DNA of 64,000 nucleotides, taken from CAYGLV01 sp964351025. Its GTDB lineage: Bacteria > Actinomycetota > Thermoleophilia > Gaiellales > Gaiellaceae. The notes below the pieces were generated by a model. It was not told the DNA's origin, ran no database searches, and was given only the letters and a program-made list of their open reading frames with translations. Where the stretch lies: contig CAYGLV010000003.1 in the NCBI GenBank assembly GCA_964351025.1, forward strand, positions 1-64,000, read 5' to 3'. This document shows, piece by piece, positions 23,431-32,770 of the stretch. Within the stretch, counting starts at the first letter, position 1. Every line of letters begins with the position of its first letter. The position numbers and the translations under genes were made by a program.

Positions 23431-24804
23431 ATGGCTGCACGCCTCGCATTCGAGATCGCGGCTGCCCGCGCAACGGCCCGGCTCTCGCGCCTGGCCGGCC
23501 GCGGCGGTGGGACGACCGTGCCGGGCAAGCTCCTCCAGACGCTCGATCCCGGCGCAATCGATGCGCTCGCGGCCCGGCTGCCGGATGGATCGGCGCTCGT
23601 CTCCGCGACCAACGGCAAGACGACGACGACGGCGATGGTCGCGCGCATCCTCGGAGCCCGCAGCCGGCTCGCCTGGAACCGCGCCGGCGCAAACCTCGTC
23701 TCGGGCGTGGCGACCGCGCTCGTGGCCGCGCGCGGCGCGCAGCTCGGCCTCTTCGAAGTGGACGAAGCAGCCCTTCCGGAGGTCGCACGCCGTCTGCGCC
23801 CCCGCGCGATCCTGCTCGCGAACCTCTTTCGCGACCAGCTCGACCGCTACGGAGAGCTCGAGCACATCGCCGAAGGCTGGCGGGACGCAGTGGCAGGGCT
23901 CGATGCAGGCGCCGTCCTGGTGCTCAATGGCGACGACCCGCTCGTCTGCGACCTGCGCGACGCCGCTCTCGGGCGCACGGTTCTCTTCGGGCTCGACGAT
24001 CCGGCGCTCGCGCGTCCGGCGCTCCAGCACGCGGCCGACTCGAAATACTGCCTCCGCTGCGGAGGTCCGTACGCCTACGAGGCCGCTTACGTCGGTCACC
24101 TCGGCGACTACCGCTGCCCCGCGTGCGGGCACGCTCGGCCGCGTCTCGACGTCGTTGCGCGCAGGATCGAGCCGAACCGGCTTCAGTCGGTCTCGTTCGA
24201 TCTCGTGACGGCCGGCGGGCAGGCCCGAGTGACGCTCCCGTTGCCGGGCCTCTACAACGTCTATAACGCCGTGGCTGCCGCTGCGCTCGCCCAGACCCTC
24301 GGCGCCACGCTCGACGAGATCCAGGCGGGGCTCGAGGGCTTCAGCGCTGCGTTCGGGCGCTTCGAGCGGATCACCGCCGGCGACAAGACGCTGCTCGTCC
24401 TGCTCGTCAAGAATCCGGCCGGCGCCAACGAGGTGATTCGGACGCTCGCGGACAGCGCACCCCGCGTGCTGCTGATCGCGCTCAACGATGCCACCGCGGA
24501 CGGCAAGGACGTGTCGTGGATCTGGGATATCGATCTGGACTCCCTGCTTGCGGGTGCGCAGACGGTGATCGCGTCGGGCGACCGCGCGGCCGAGCTGGCC
24601 GTTCGGCTCGTGTACGGCGGGCTCGAGCGCTCGGCGCTGGTCGTCGAGCCCGACCTCGAGCGGGCGCTCGACCACGGGCTCGCGCTCGTCCCAGCCGGCG
24701 GAGAGCTGCCGGTGCTGCCGACCTACACCGCGATGCTCGCGCTGCGCGGGCTCGCCGCGCAGCGCGGGCTCGTCGCTCCCTACTGGGAGCACACTCCGGC
24801 CTAG
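23431..24804 (+). CDS. murT: Lipid II isoglutaminyl synthase, MurT subunit
   Basis: MurT works with GatD to amidate the D-glutamate of lipid II, which is needed for efficient cross-linking. The 457-residue Mur-ligase-like protein has the ATP loop SATNGKTTTTAM, a central ligase domain, a zinc-ribbon insert (CLRCGG...CPACGH, about residues 207-235) typical of MurT, the NVYNA motif and a C-terminal DUF1727 region (LVKNPAGANEVIRTL). GatD follows 307 bases downstream, but a small leftward gene is lodged between them, whereas in most Gram-positive bacteria the pair is contiguous. The stop shares CTAG with that small gene. Confidence 0.94.
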   Translation: MAARLAFEIAAARATARLSRLAGRGGGTTVPGKLLQTLDPGAIDALAARLPDGSALVSATNGKTTTTAMVARILGARSRLAWNRAGANLVSGVATALVAARGAQLGLFEVDEAALPEVARRLRPRAILLANLFRDQLDRYGELEHIAEGWRDAVAGLDAGAVLVLNGDDPLVCDLRDAALGRTVLFGLDDPALARPALQHAADSKYCLRCGGPYAYEAAYVGHLGDYRCPACGHARPRLDVVARRIEPNRLQSVSFDLVTAGGQARVTLPLPGLYNVYNAVAAAALAQTLGATLDEIQAGLEGFSAAFGRFERITAGDKTLLVLLVKNPAGANEVIRTLADSAPRVLLIALNDATADGKDVSWIWDIDLDSLLAGAQTVIASGDRAAELAVRLVYGGLERSALVVEPDLERALDHGLALVPAGGELPVLPTYTAMLALRGLAAQRGLVAPYWEHTPA

Positions 24805-24962
24805 TCGGTCCAGGAGACGCTTGTGCTGGCCGGGCCGTCGGACCACGAAACGGCGTCGGACGTGCCGCTGCTCTTCGTCGCGCCGGCGGCGAGCGCCAGG
24901 GCGGCGAGGAGCGCAGCCAGCAGAAGACCAGCCTTACGGTGATTCAGCCAGGTGTGCCGCAT
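24801..24962 (-). CDS. Small exported SWxD peptide
   Basis: A 53-residue ORF: a basic start (MRHTWLNHRK), a hydrophobic signal segment (about 12-27), then a short exported tail with two copies of the subtilase tail motif, DAVSWSD (36-42) and SVSWTD (48-53), the last being the very C-terminus. A ribosome-binding site AGGAAGG lies 6 nt upstream of the ATG. In the subtilase the array begins FDAVSWTD, nearly the same words. The gene sits between murT and gatD on the opposite strand and shares a CTAG stop with murT. No family is known to me. It could be a substrate, partner or decoy of the subtilase 1.6 kb away. Confidence 0.7.
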   Translation of the reverse strand: MRHTWLNHRKAGLLLAALLAALALAAGATKSSGTSDAVSWSDGPASTSVSWTD

Positions 24963-25096
24963 GTCATGCCTTCCTTCTCCGGGCGACGCGACCGCCGCGC
25001 CGCTCGTGCTTGGAGGCACAATGGACCGAGCCGCCACCGGTCCGCGTCCCCCGATAGCGGTAGCGACGCCTGAATCCCTCGCTTGAGGGAGTGGCC

Positions 25097-25102
25097 TAGG
25101 AT
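25097..25102 (+). promoter_or_regulatory. -10-like hexamer TAGGAT before gatD
   Basis: TAGGAT ends 9 nt before ATG 25112, giving gatD its own promoter despite its link with murT. Confidence 0.4.
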
Positions 25103-25111
25103 GGCTGCGGC

Positions 25112-25870
25112 ATGCGGATTTCCGTCGTCCACCTCTACCCGGAGTACCTCAACATCTACGCCGACCGCGGCAACATCGCTGTGCTCGAGCGGCGCGCCGC
25201 GTGGCGGGGGCACGAGCTCGACGTACGACACGTCGGCCTCGGCGACGCTCTGCAGCCCGGCGCGCAGGACCTCATCTACATCGGCGGCGGGCAGGATCGC
25301 GAGCAGGCGCTCGTCGCGCCCGATCTCGCCGGGAGGGGAAGGGCGATCGAGGAGGCGGTCGCGGGCGGCGCTGCGCTGCTCGCCGTGTGCGGCGGTTACC
25401 AGCTTCTCGGCCGGGGGTACCGGGACCGGTACGGCGCTTTCCTGCCCGGTGCGGGTCTCTTTCCACACGAGACCGTGGCGGGTGAGCGGCGCATGATCGG
25501 TGACGTCCTGCTCGAGTGCGAGCTCGACCCCGGCGAGCGGCGGGCAATCGCGGGCTTCGAGAACCACGTCGGAAGGACGTTCCTCGATGCGGGCGCGACG
25601 CCGCTCGGCCGCGTGCTCGCGGGTTTCGGGAACGACGGAGAGTCGGGCGCCGAGGGCTGCAGGGTCGGGACCGCGATCGGGACGTACCTCCACGGCCCGC
25701 TGCTCCCGCGCAACCCATGGCTCGCCGACTGGCTCCTCGCGCGCGCGCTGCAGCACGCGACGGGTGGCGAGCCGGCCGTCCTTGCTCCGCTCGCCGACGA
25801 GCTCGAGCAGGCGGCCCACGCAGTTTCGGCGCAGCGGGCGCGGGCCGGCGGAGGCCGAGGCAGGCGCTAG
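25112..25870 (+). CDS. gatD: Lipid II isoglutaminyl synthase, GatD glutaminase subunit
   Basis: A 252-residue class I glutamine amidotransferase that supplies ammonia to MurT. Family features are the start ISVVHLYPEYLNIYADRGN, the substrate-side GGGQDREQ, the nucleophile elbow AVCGGYQLLG, FENHVGRT, and the histidine motif GTYLHGPLLPRNP. The C-terminal 40 residues are low-complexity (ending RAGGGRGRR) and extend beyond the typical GatD. Together with murT this indicates amidated peptidoglycan. The stop overlaps that of the convergent nudix gene (CTAG). Confidence 0.94.
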   Translation: MRISVVHLYPEYLNIYADRGNIAVLERRAAWRGHELDVRHVGLGDALQPGAQDLIYIGGGQDREQALVAPDLAGRGRAIEEAVAGGAALLAVCGGYQLLGRGYRDRYGAFLPGAGLFPHETVAGERRMIGDVLLECELDPGERRAIAGFENHVGRTFLDAGATPLGRVLAGFGNDGESGAEGCRVGTAIGTYLHGPLLPRNPWLADWLLARALQHATGGEPAVLAPLADELEQAAHAVSAQRARAGGGRGRR

Positions 25871-26328
25871 GGAACCCAGACGCGGCCGAGGTAGACGGCA
25901 GCGTCGCCGGCCCGCCAGCGCTGGAGGAAGCGCTGGATCGGTGGGTGGAGCACGATCGCGTCCAGCTCGCCGATGTCGAAGAGCCGGTGCCCACGCACGG
26001 CGTCGTCCTGCGAGCTCACTCCCGTGAGCGAGCCGGAGAGCGTGCCCGCGAAGATGATGTGGACGACGTGCTTGGCGGCGAAGCTCCGTTCGGGCGCAAT
26101 CGACTCCACGATCGCGACCGGGCCTTCGAGCGGCAGAGCCCCGGGCGCGCCGACAACGCCGATCTCCTCCGCGAGCTCGCGGTGGAGCGCGTCCAGCAGG
26201 CTCTCGCCCGAATTGACTCCCCCGCCCGGTAGCAGCCACGCCTCCTGCCCGCGCTTCTCGTGGCGGCACAGCAGGATCTGTGCCCGCCAGCGCAGGATCG
26301 CCGAGACCCGGATGCGCGGCTCGCTCAT
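25867..26328 (-). CDS. NUDIX hydrolase
   Basis: A 153-residue NUDIX protein whose catalytic box GGVNSGESLLDALHRELAEE fits Gx5Ex7REUxEExGU. The substrate is a nucleoside diphosphate linked to another moiety, not specified by sequence. Some NUDIX enzymes sanitise damaged nucleotides; dut, a dUTP-cleaving enzyme, overlaps it by one base upstream, which makes nucleotide-pool cleaning a reasonable guess. Confidence 0.9.
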   Translation of the reverse strand: MSEPRIRVSAILRWRAQILLCRHEKRGQEAWLLPGGGVNSGESLLDALHRELAEEIGVVGAPGALPLEGPVAIVESIAPERSFAAKHVVHIIFAGTLSGSLTGVSSQDDAVRGHRLFDIGELDAIVLHPPIQRFLQRWRAGDAAVYLGRVWVP

Positions 26329-26765
26329 CAGTGCGCCGAGGAGCCGAAGCCGCGTGCGCCGCGCTCGGCGCTGGGCGGGAGCTCCGCGACCTCCACCAGG
26401 AGCACGTCCGGGACGGGCAGGACGACGAGCTGCGCGATCCGCATCCCGGGCCGCACGGTGAAGGGCTCGAGGGCGTCGGTGTTCAGCAGCACGACGCGCA
26501 GCTCGCCCCGGTAGCCGGAGTCGATCAATCCTGGGGCGTTGACGATCGTGATCCCGTGTCGCGCGGCGAGCCCGGAGCGGGGCTGCACGAACCCCGCATG
26601 ACCGTCGGGGACCGCGACTGCGAGCCCCGTGCCCACGGTGGCGCGCTCGCCGGGGCGGAGCGTGACGCTCTCGCAGGCGGCGAGGTCGAGCCCTGCGTCG
26701 CCGGCGTACGCCTGAACCGGCAGCACCGCGTCCTCCCGCAGCTTGGTGATGTGGAGCTCGATCAC
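26328..26765 (-). CDS. dut: dUTP diphosphatase
   Basis: Splits dUTP to dUMP and pyrophosphate, supplying dUMP and keeping uracil out of DNA. The 145-residue trimeric type has all five motifs: AGDAGLDLAA, PRSGLAARHGI, GLIDSGYRGELRV, MRIAQLVV, and the C-terminal ARGFGSSAH that closes over the active site. Its start overlaps the hflX stop by 4 bases, so hflX, dut and the nudix gene form one leftward unit. Confidence 0.96.
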   Translation of the reverse strand: MIELHITKLREDAVLPVQAYAGDAGLDLAACESVTLRPGERATVGTGLAVAVPDGHAGFVQPRSGLAARHGITIVNAPGLIDSGYRGELRVVLLNTDALEPFTVRPGMRIAQLVVLPVPDVLLVEVAELPPSAERGARGFGSSAH

Positions 26766-28075
26766 GTCGTTGTCGCGGCGCCGGCAGCAGTGGGCCCCTC
26801 CGCGATCAGGTAGGCCGCGAAGCGCCGCACCTCCCGGCGGGGAAGGCGCGCGCGGACGAACACTCCCTCCTCCCTGTCCTCCCGCTCGGAGATCGGCGCG
26901 CCGAGCCCGTAGAGCTCCGCGAGCGCCGCGCCGTCCGCGTACGGAACCAGAAGGTGCACATCATCGAACCGCTCGGAGAACAGCTCGGCGATGCGCTCGC
27001 GCAGCTCGTCGAGGCCTTCGCCTGTGTGCGCCGAGATCTGCAGCGCGGCCGGATGGCGGTTGGCGAGCCGCCTACGCCCGAGCGGATCGACGAGGTCGAT
27101 CTTGTTCAGCACGAGCTCGAAGGGGACGTCGTCGGCGCCGATCTCGTGCAGAACTTGGGTCACGGCCTCGATCTGGAGCTCCAGCCGTTCCTCGGGCGCC
27201 GATCCGTCCGCGACGTGGAGGACGAGGTCCGCCACGAGCGTCTCCTCCAGGGTCGCGGCAAAGCCCTCGACGAGTTGGTGCGGCAACCGCCTGATGAAGC
27301 CGACCGTGTCGGTCAGAAGGTAGCGCCTGCCGTCGTGCTCGAAGCCGCGCGTCGTCGGGTCCAGCGTCTCGAAGAGGCTGTCGTTGACGGACACACCCGC
27401 GTTCGTAAGCGCGTTGAGGAGCGTGGACTTGCCGACGTTCGTGTACCCGGCGAGCGCGACCGTCGGCGTCTCGGCCCGGCGGCGGGATTTCCTGCGCGTT
27501 CCGCGCTGCTTGCCCAGCACACGCAACCGCCTCTGCAGGAGGGCGACCCGCCGGCGCGCGATCCGGCGGTCGGTCTCGAGCTGCGTCTCGCCTGGCCCGC
27601 GCGTCCCCACGCCGCCTCCGAGCCGCTCGAGGTGCTGCCACATCCCGCGCATGCGCGGGAGGTTGTACTCGAGTTGCGCCAGCTCGACCTGGAGCTTCCC
27701 CTCAGCGCTGTGGGCGTGCTGGGCGAAGATGTCCAGAATCAACTGCGTGCGGTCGACGACGCGGGCGTCGAGCGCGTTCTCGAGCTCTCGCTGCTGGGTC
27801 GGATCGAGCTCGTCGTCGACGAGGAGGACGTCGGCACGTGCGGACTCGAAGGCGGTCTTCAGCTCGCCGAGCTTGCCCTTGCCCACGTACGTGTGCGCGT
27901 CCGCCCGCGCCCGGCGCTGCACAAGCTCGGCGACGGGCTCGACACCGGCGGTGCGCGCGAGCTCACGCAGCTCGCCGAGCTCGTCGTCGGCATCCACGCC
28001 CTTGGCGAGCACGGCGACCACGAGCCCGCGCTCGGGCTCTGCTCCGGGCGCGGGATCGGGCTGGCGCGTCGTCAC
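26762..28075 (-). CDS. hflX: GTPase HflX, ribosome-splitting factor
   Basis: HflX is a GTPase that rescues stalled ribosomes by splitting them. The 437-residue protein has the N-terminal HflX subdomain (TYVGKGKLGEL...DELDPTQQRELENAL), a glycine-rich linker (GGGVGTRGPGETQLE), and a G domain with GYTNVGKST (G1), DTVGFIRRLP (G3) and NKIDL (G4). A TAGCGT box lies 14 nt upstream at 28090-28095, back to back with the dapE box, so the two genes share a compact divergent promoter. Its position near dut, miaA and dapF matches mycobacterial order. Confidence 0.95.
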   Translation of the reverse strand: MTTRQPDPAPGAEPERGLVVAVLAKGVDADDELGELRELARTAGVEPVAELVQRRARADAHTYVGKGKLGELKTAFESARADVLLVDDELDPTQQRELENALDARVVDRTQLILDIFAQHAHSAEGKLQVELAQLEYNLPRMRGMWQHLERLGGGVGTRGPGETQLETDRRIARRRVALLQRRLRVLGKQRGTRRKSRRRAETPTVALAGYTNVGKSTLLNALTNAGVSVNDSLFETLDPTTRGFEHDGRRYLLTDTVGFIRRLPHQLVEGFAATLEETLVADLVLHVADGSAPEERLELQIEAVTQVLHEIGADDVPFELVLNKIDLVDPLGRRRLANRHPAALQISAHTGEGLDELRERIAELFSERFDDVHLLVPYADGAALAELYGLGAPISEREDREEGVFVRARLPRREVRRFAAYLIAEGPTAAGAATTT

Positions 28076-28093
28076 GGTTCGATTCTGCCACGC

Positions 28094-28099
28094 TAGGCT
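28094..28099 (+). promoter_or_regulatory. -10-like hexamer TAGGCT before dapE
   Basis: TAGGCT ends 8 nt before ATG 28108 and overlaps the oppositely oriented hflX box. Confidence 0.45.
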
Positions 28100-28107
28100 G
28101 GCCGGCG

Positions 28108-29184
28108 ATGGCCCGCCTCTCCGATCGGCTCGCAGCGAGAACGCTCGAGCTCGTCAACGTCTACTCCGAAAGCCGACACGAGAGCGAGATCGCCGCCCTC
28201 GTAGCCTCGCTCGTGCCGGAGGGCTACGAGCCGGTGTACGAGGCGGAGGTCGCTGCCGTCTACGCGCCACCCCGGCGGCCCGGAACGCCACTGGTCGTCC
28301 TGGCTGGCCACTACGACACCGTCCCGCCGCAGGACAACATCCCAGGCCACATCGAGGACGGCTGGGTGGTCGGCCTCGGCGCCAGCGATATGAAATCCGG
28401 GCTGGCGGTCATGCTCGAGCTCGCGCGGGACCTTGCCGCCGAGCGCGCGGAGACGGCGGTAGACCTCGCGCTGCTCGTCTTCGGCCGCGAGGAGCTGCCT
28501 GCGAGTGAGAACCCGCTGCCGGAGCTCTTCGAGGGGACGCCCCTCCTGTGCGACGCTGCGCTGGCGATCCTGCTCGAGCCGACGGACGGGACGATCGAGG
28601 CCGGCTGTGTCGGCAACCTCAACGCGCGCCTGGTCTTTCGCGGCACGAGCGCACACTCCGCACGTCCGTGGCAGGGCGAGAACGCGATCTCGAAGGCCGT
28701 TGCCGGGCTCGCCGGGATCGTCGCGTCCGAGCGCCGCGAGGCAGTCGTCGGAGGGCTCACGTTCTACGAGGTGCTGACCGTCACGCAGCTGCATGCCGGG
28801 ATCGCCGACAACGTCGTCCCCGATCGGGCCGTGGCCCATCTCAACTATCGGTATGCGCCCGACCGGACACCCGAGAGCGCCGAGGCGTACATCCGCTCGC
28901 TGGTTCCCGACGGTGTGGAGCTCGTGCTCGCCGGCGACGCGCCCCCGGCGCGGGTTGTCACCGACAGCCCGCTCGTGCGGGCGCTGCGTGCGGCCGGCGA
29001 CCTCGAGCTGCGCCCGAAGCAGGCGTGGACGAACGTCGCCGACTTCACGTCGCGTGGCCTCGACGCGGTCAACTTCGGGCCGGGCTCGACGTTCTACACC
29101 CACAAGCGCGACGAGCGCGTGGAGATCGCCTCGCTCGTCGGCGTGTACGAGGCGCTGCGGCGGTTCGTGACCGGTAGCGTCTAG
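28108..29184 (+). CDS. dapE: Succinyl-diaminopimelate desuccinylase
   Basis: Releases succinate from N-succinyl-LL-diaminopimelate to give LL-DAP. The 358-residue M20 metallopeptidase has the metal motifs LAGHYDTVPPQ, GLGASDMKSGLAVML, the bridging GREELPASENPL, and a late NFGPGSTFYTHKRDE carrying the last ligand. The dimerisation domain sits in the middle (GTSAHSARPWQGENAI). It is followed two bases later by dapC and then dapD, a dedicated succinylase-branch operon. The ATG at 28108 is chosen for its promoter box and family length. Confidence 0.94.
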   Translation: MARLSDRLAARTLELVNVYSESRHESEIAALVASLVPEGYEPVYEAEVAAVYAPPRRPGTPLVVLAGHYDTVPPQDNIPGHIEDGWVVGLGASDMKSGLAVMLELARDLAAERAETAVDLALLVFGREELPASENPLPELFEGTPLLCDAALAILLEPTDGTIEAGCVGNLNARLVFRGTSAHSARPWQGENAISKAVAGLAGIVASERREAVVGGLTFYEVLTVTQLHAGIADNVVPDRAVAHLNYRYAPDRTPESAEAYIRSLVPDGVELVLAGDAPPARVVTDSPLVRALRAAGDLELRPKQAWTNVADFTSRGLDAVNFGPGSTFYTHKRDERVEIASLVGVYEALRRFVTGSV

Positions 29185-29186
29185 CC

Positions 29187-30334
29187 GTGCCGCTCTCTCC
29201 GGTCCTGCGCGCGCAGGCGACGTATCCGTTCGTCCGGCTCGACGAGGCCCGGTGCGCGGCCGAAGCTCGCGGCGTCGAGGTGATCGACTTCGGTCGAGGC
29301 GACCCGCAGGAGCCGACCGATCCAAGGATCCGGGAAGCGCTCGTGTCCGGCCTGCGCGAACGCATGGGCTACCCCACGGCCTCCGGCCTGCCGGAACTGC
29401 GGGAGGCGATCGCCCGTTGGGCGGAGCGCCGCTTCGAGGTAGAGCTCGATCCGGCGACGCAGGTCGTGCCGACGCTCGGCTCGAAGGAGGCGATCTTCTC
29501 GTTCGCGCAGGTCGTCCTCGACCCAGCCGCCGGCAAGGACACGGTCGTCGTGACGGAGCCCGGTTATCCGGTCCAGGGGCGAGGAGCCGAGATCGCCGGC
29601 GCCCGGGTCGTCACGCTGCCGCTGCTCGAGCACAACGGCTTTCTTCCCGAGCTCGAGGCGATCACAGGCGATGACTGGAGCCGGATCGCGCTCTTCTGGG
29701 TCAACTACCCGAACAACCCGACCTGTGCGACGGCGCCGCTCGCGTTCTACGAACAGCTCGCCGGGCTCGCGCGCGCGCATGACTTCGTGCTCGCCTCCGA
29801 CGAGGCCTACAGCGAGCTCTGGTTCGAGGAGCCGCCCGCGTCCGCGCTCCAGGTTGCCGACGTGTCGAACATCGCCGTCTTCAACTCCCTCTCAAAACGG
29901 TCCTCGATGACGGGGTACCGCTCGGGCTTCGTCGCCGGCGACCCGACCCTGATCGGCGCGCTGAAGGCCTTCCGCCCCTCCGTCGGGACCTCACCCCAGG
30001 AGTTCGTCCAGCGTGCGTCGGTTGTCGCCTGGGACGACGAGGAGCACGTCGAGGCGGCACGCGCCTCCTACGCACGCAAGCGCGCCCTCTTCCTCGACCT
30101 GTTCGCGCGCGCGGGCGTTCGCGTTGCCGGGAGCGCTGCAACGATGTACCTCTGGTGCGAAACGCCCCGGAAAGAGGGCTCGGAGGCGTTCGCGCGGCGG
30201 CTGCTCGACCACGGCGTGCTCGTCGCACCCGGCGCGTATCTCGGGCCGTCCGGCGAGGGCTACTTCCGGCTCGCGCTTGTGCCGAGCGAGGTCGAGTGCC
30301 GCCGTGCCGCCGAGATCCTGGAAGATGTCCTCTG

Positions 30335-30335
<1 letters not shown>
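29187..30335 (+). CDS. dapC: Succinyldiaminopimelate transaminase
   Basis: A PLP enzyme of aminotransferase class I that converts N-succinyl-2-amino-6-ketopimelate to N-succinyl-LL-DAP. The 382-residue protein shows the cofactor-site motifs VNYPNNPTCATA, ASDEAYSELWFEE and the Schiff-base lysine in FNSLSKRSSMTGYRSGF. The start is GTG, two bases after the dapE stop; a TAGCGT box ends 6 nt upstream at 29175-29180 inside dapE, so a secondary promoter is possible. It overlaps dapD by one base (TGATG). Confidence 0.93.
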
Positions 30336-31131
<796 letters not shown>

Positions 31132-31135
<4 letters not shown>

Positions 31136-31902
31136 ACGATCGCCTCTCCCGCGCAGATCTCCTCAGCGGTTCCCGTAAGAACGGCACGCCCGCCGCCGTC
31201 CACCGAGACGCTGAGATCGCCTCCCGGGAGATGCACGGTGACCGGGCTCTGACACCAGCCTCTCGCAACGGCGGCCCCTGCGATCGCGACCGCAGAGGAT
31301 CCCGAGGCCGCGGTCTCCCCCGCTCCGCGCTCCCAGACGAGTGCTGTCACCTCGTGCGGTCCGTCCACGCCGACGAGTTGCACGTTCGTGCGCTCGGGGA
31401 AGCGCGGGTGGCGCTCGATCCGTGGGCCCAGGCGGAGGAGCTGCTCCCGCACGGGTGGGCAGAGGACGACGGCGTGCGGGTTGCCGACGGAGACCGGCGT
31501 GAACTCGACCGTCTCGCCGTCCAGCTGGAGCGCCTCCGTCTCCCCCACCTCGACTGTGCCCATGTCCTGCTCGACATCGTGGGCGCCGAGGATGCGAGCG
31601 GTCATCACACGCGGGCCGACGTGAATTGTCACCACCGCGGCTCCGGTCCGCGCCGCGACCCAGCGTGCGGCGATGCGCGTGCCGTTGCCGGACATCTCGG
31701 CCGTGGAGCCGTCGGGGTTCCAGATCACGACCGCCGCGCTCGACCCGCTCACGGACACGACCTCCAGGACGCCGTCCGAGCCGATCCCCGTGCGGACGTC
31801 GCAGAGGCGGTGTGCCTGCCCGGGCGTGAGTGGCGCACCGAGCTCCTCGCGCTCGACCAGGAGGTAGCTGTTACCGAGCGCGTGCCACTTCGAGAATCGC
31901 AT
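31132..31902 (-). CDS. dapF: Diaminopimelate epimerase homologue with Ser in place of both catalytic Cys
   Basis: DapF converts LL-DAP to meso-DAP for peptidoglycan and lysine. The 256-residue protein has the fold markers KWHALGNSYLLVE, NPDGSTAEMSGNGTR and ERGAGETAASGSSAVA. In canonical enzymes the last two read ...CGNG and ...ACGTG and supply the two acid/base cysteines; here they are Ser71 and Ser200. C-to-S mutants of known DapF epimerise poorly, so this protein may have altered chemistry, or serine may be a lineage norm. The ATG at 31902 matches the family start; the longer frame adds ten residues. It overlaps miaA by 32 bases and shares CTAG with dapD. Confidence 0.85.
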
Positions 31903-32770
31903 CGACCACCTTCTCCGGGGGCCTGTCCGCATCGATCATGACGATGCCGGGAATCCGGCGCATCCACTTCCGCTGGTAGGCGGAGTACTGCCGTGTGCGC
32001 AGGACCACCGTCGCTCGCGCTTCGTCGGCCGGCAGCTCGGCCAGCTCGTGCAGGCCGAGGGCCTGGACCGCCGTCTGCGAGATCGGGCCGGCGAGCGCGC
32101 GGCGCGCCTCTTCCGCCGCCCCGGCGGCGAGCATCGCGTCCGTGCGCTCGGCGATTCGCCGCCCGAGCGCGTCGTGCGGGAGATCGAGGCCGCAGATGAG
32201 CGTCGGGTGGCGGGTCTCGCCGCTCCAGAGACGATCCTGCGCCGGCGCCAGGCTGGAGCCGGCCTCGACGAGCTCCAGGGCTCGGACGACCCGCCGGCGG
32301 TCGTTTCCGTGCACGGCGGCAGCCGCGTTCGCGTCGCGCTCGGCGAGCACAGCGTAGGCCGCAACGGGATCGGCGTCGTACACGGCCTCCCAGCGCTCCC
32401 GGGCTCCAGGCGGCGGCGGCGGCGGAAGCTCGAGGTCGGAGAGTGCCGCGCGCAGATAGAGGCCGGTGCCGCCGGCGACGACCGGAGTTCGTCCGGCCGC
32501 GAGCAGCTCGTCGATAGCCGCATGCGCGAGCTGCTGGTACTCGGCGACAGAGCCCTCGTGCTCGAGCGGCCAGACGGCGACGAGGCGAGTCGGCCGCGCC
32601 GGCTGGTTCGTGATCAGCGGCAGGCCGCGGTAAGCCTGCATGGCGTCGGCCGAGACGACCTCACCCCCCAGCCGGTCCGCGAGCGCCTCGGCAACGGACG
32701 TCTTGCCGGAGGCGGTCGGGCCGAAGACTGCGACGACGAGCGGGCTACTCGTGCGAGCCGGGGCCGGCAT
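31871..32770 (-). CDS. miaA: tRNA dimethylallyltransferase
   Basis: Adds a dimethylallyl group from DMAPP to N6 of A37 in tRNAs reading codons that start with U. The 299-residue protein has the P-loop FGPTASGKT, the VSADAMQAYRGL motif (usually VSADSMQVYR), AGGTGLYLRA and RQYSAYQRKWMRR near the end. The ATG at 32770 fits the P-loop distance. It overlaps the upstream epimerase gene by 26 bases and dapF by 32. It uses the isoprenoid made by the MEP pathway, and its product is finished by MiaB, encoded in the same block. Confidence 0.95.
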   Translation of the reverse strand: MPAPARTSSPLVVAVFGPTASGKTSVAEALADRLGGEVVSADAMQAYRGLPLITNQPARPTRLVAVWPLEHEGSVAEYQQLAHAAIDELLAAGRTPVVAGGTGLYLRAALSDLELPPPPPPGARERWEAVYDADPVAAYAVLAERDANAAAAVHGNDRRRVVRALELVEAGSSLAPAQDRLWSGETRHPTLICGLDLPHDALGRRIAERTDAMLAAGAAEEARRALAGPISQTAVQALGLHELAELPADEARATVVLRTRQYSAYQRKWMRRIPGIVMIDADRPPEKVVDAILEVARAR

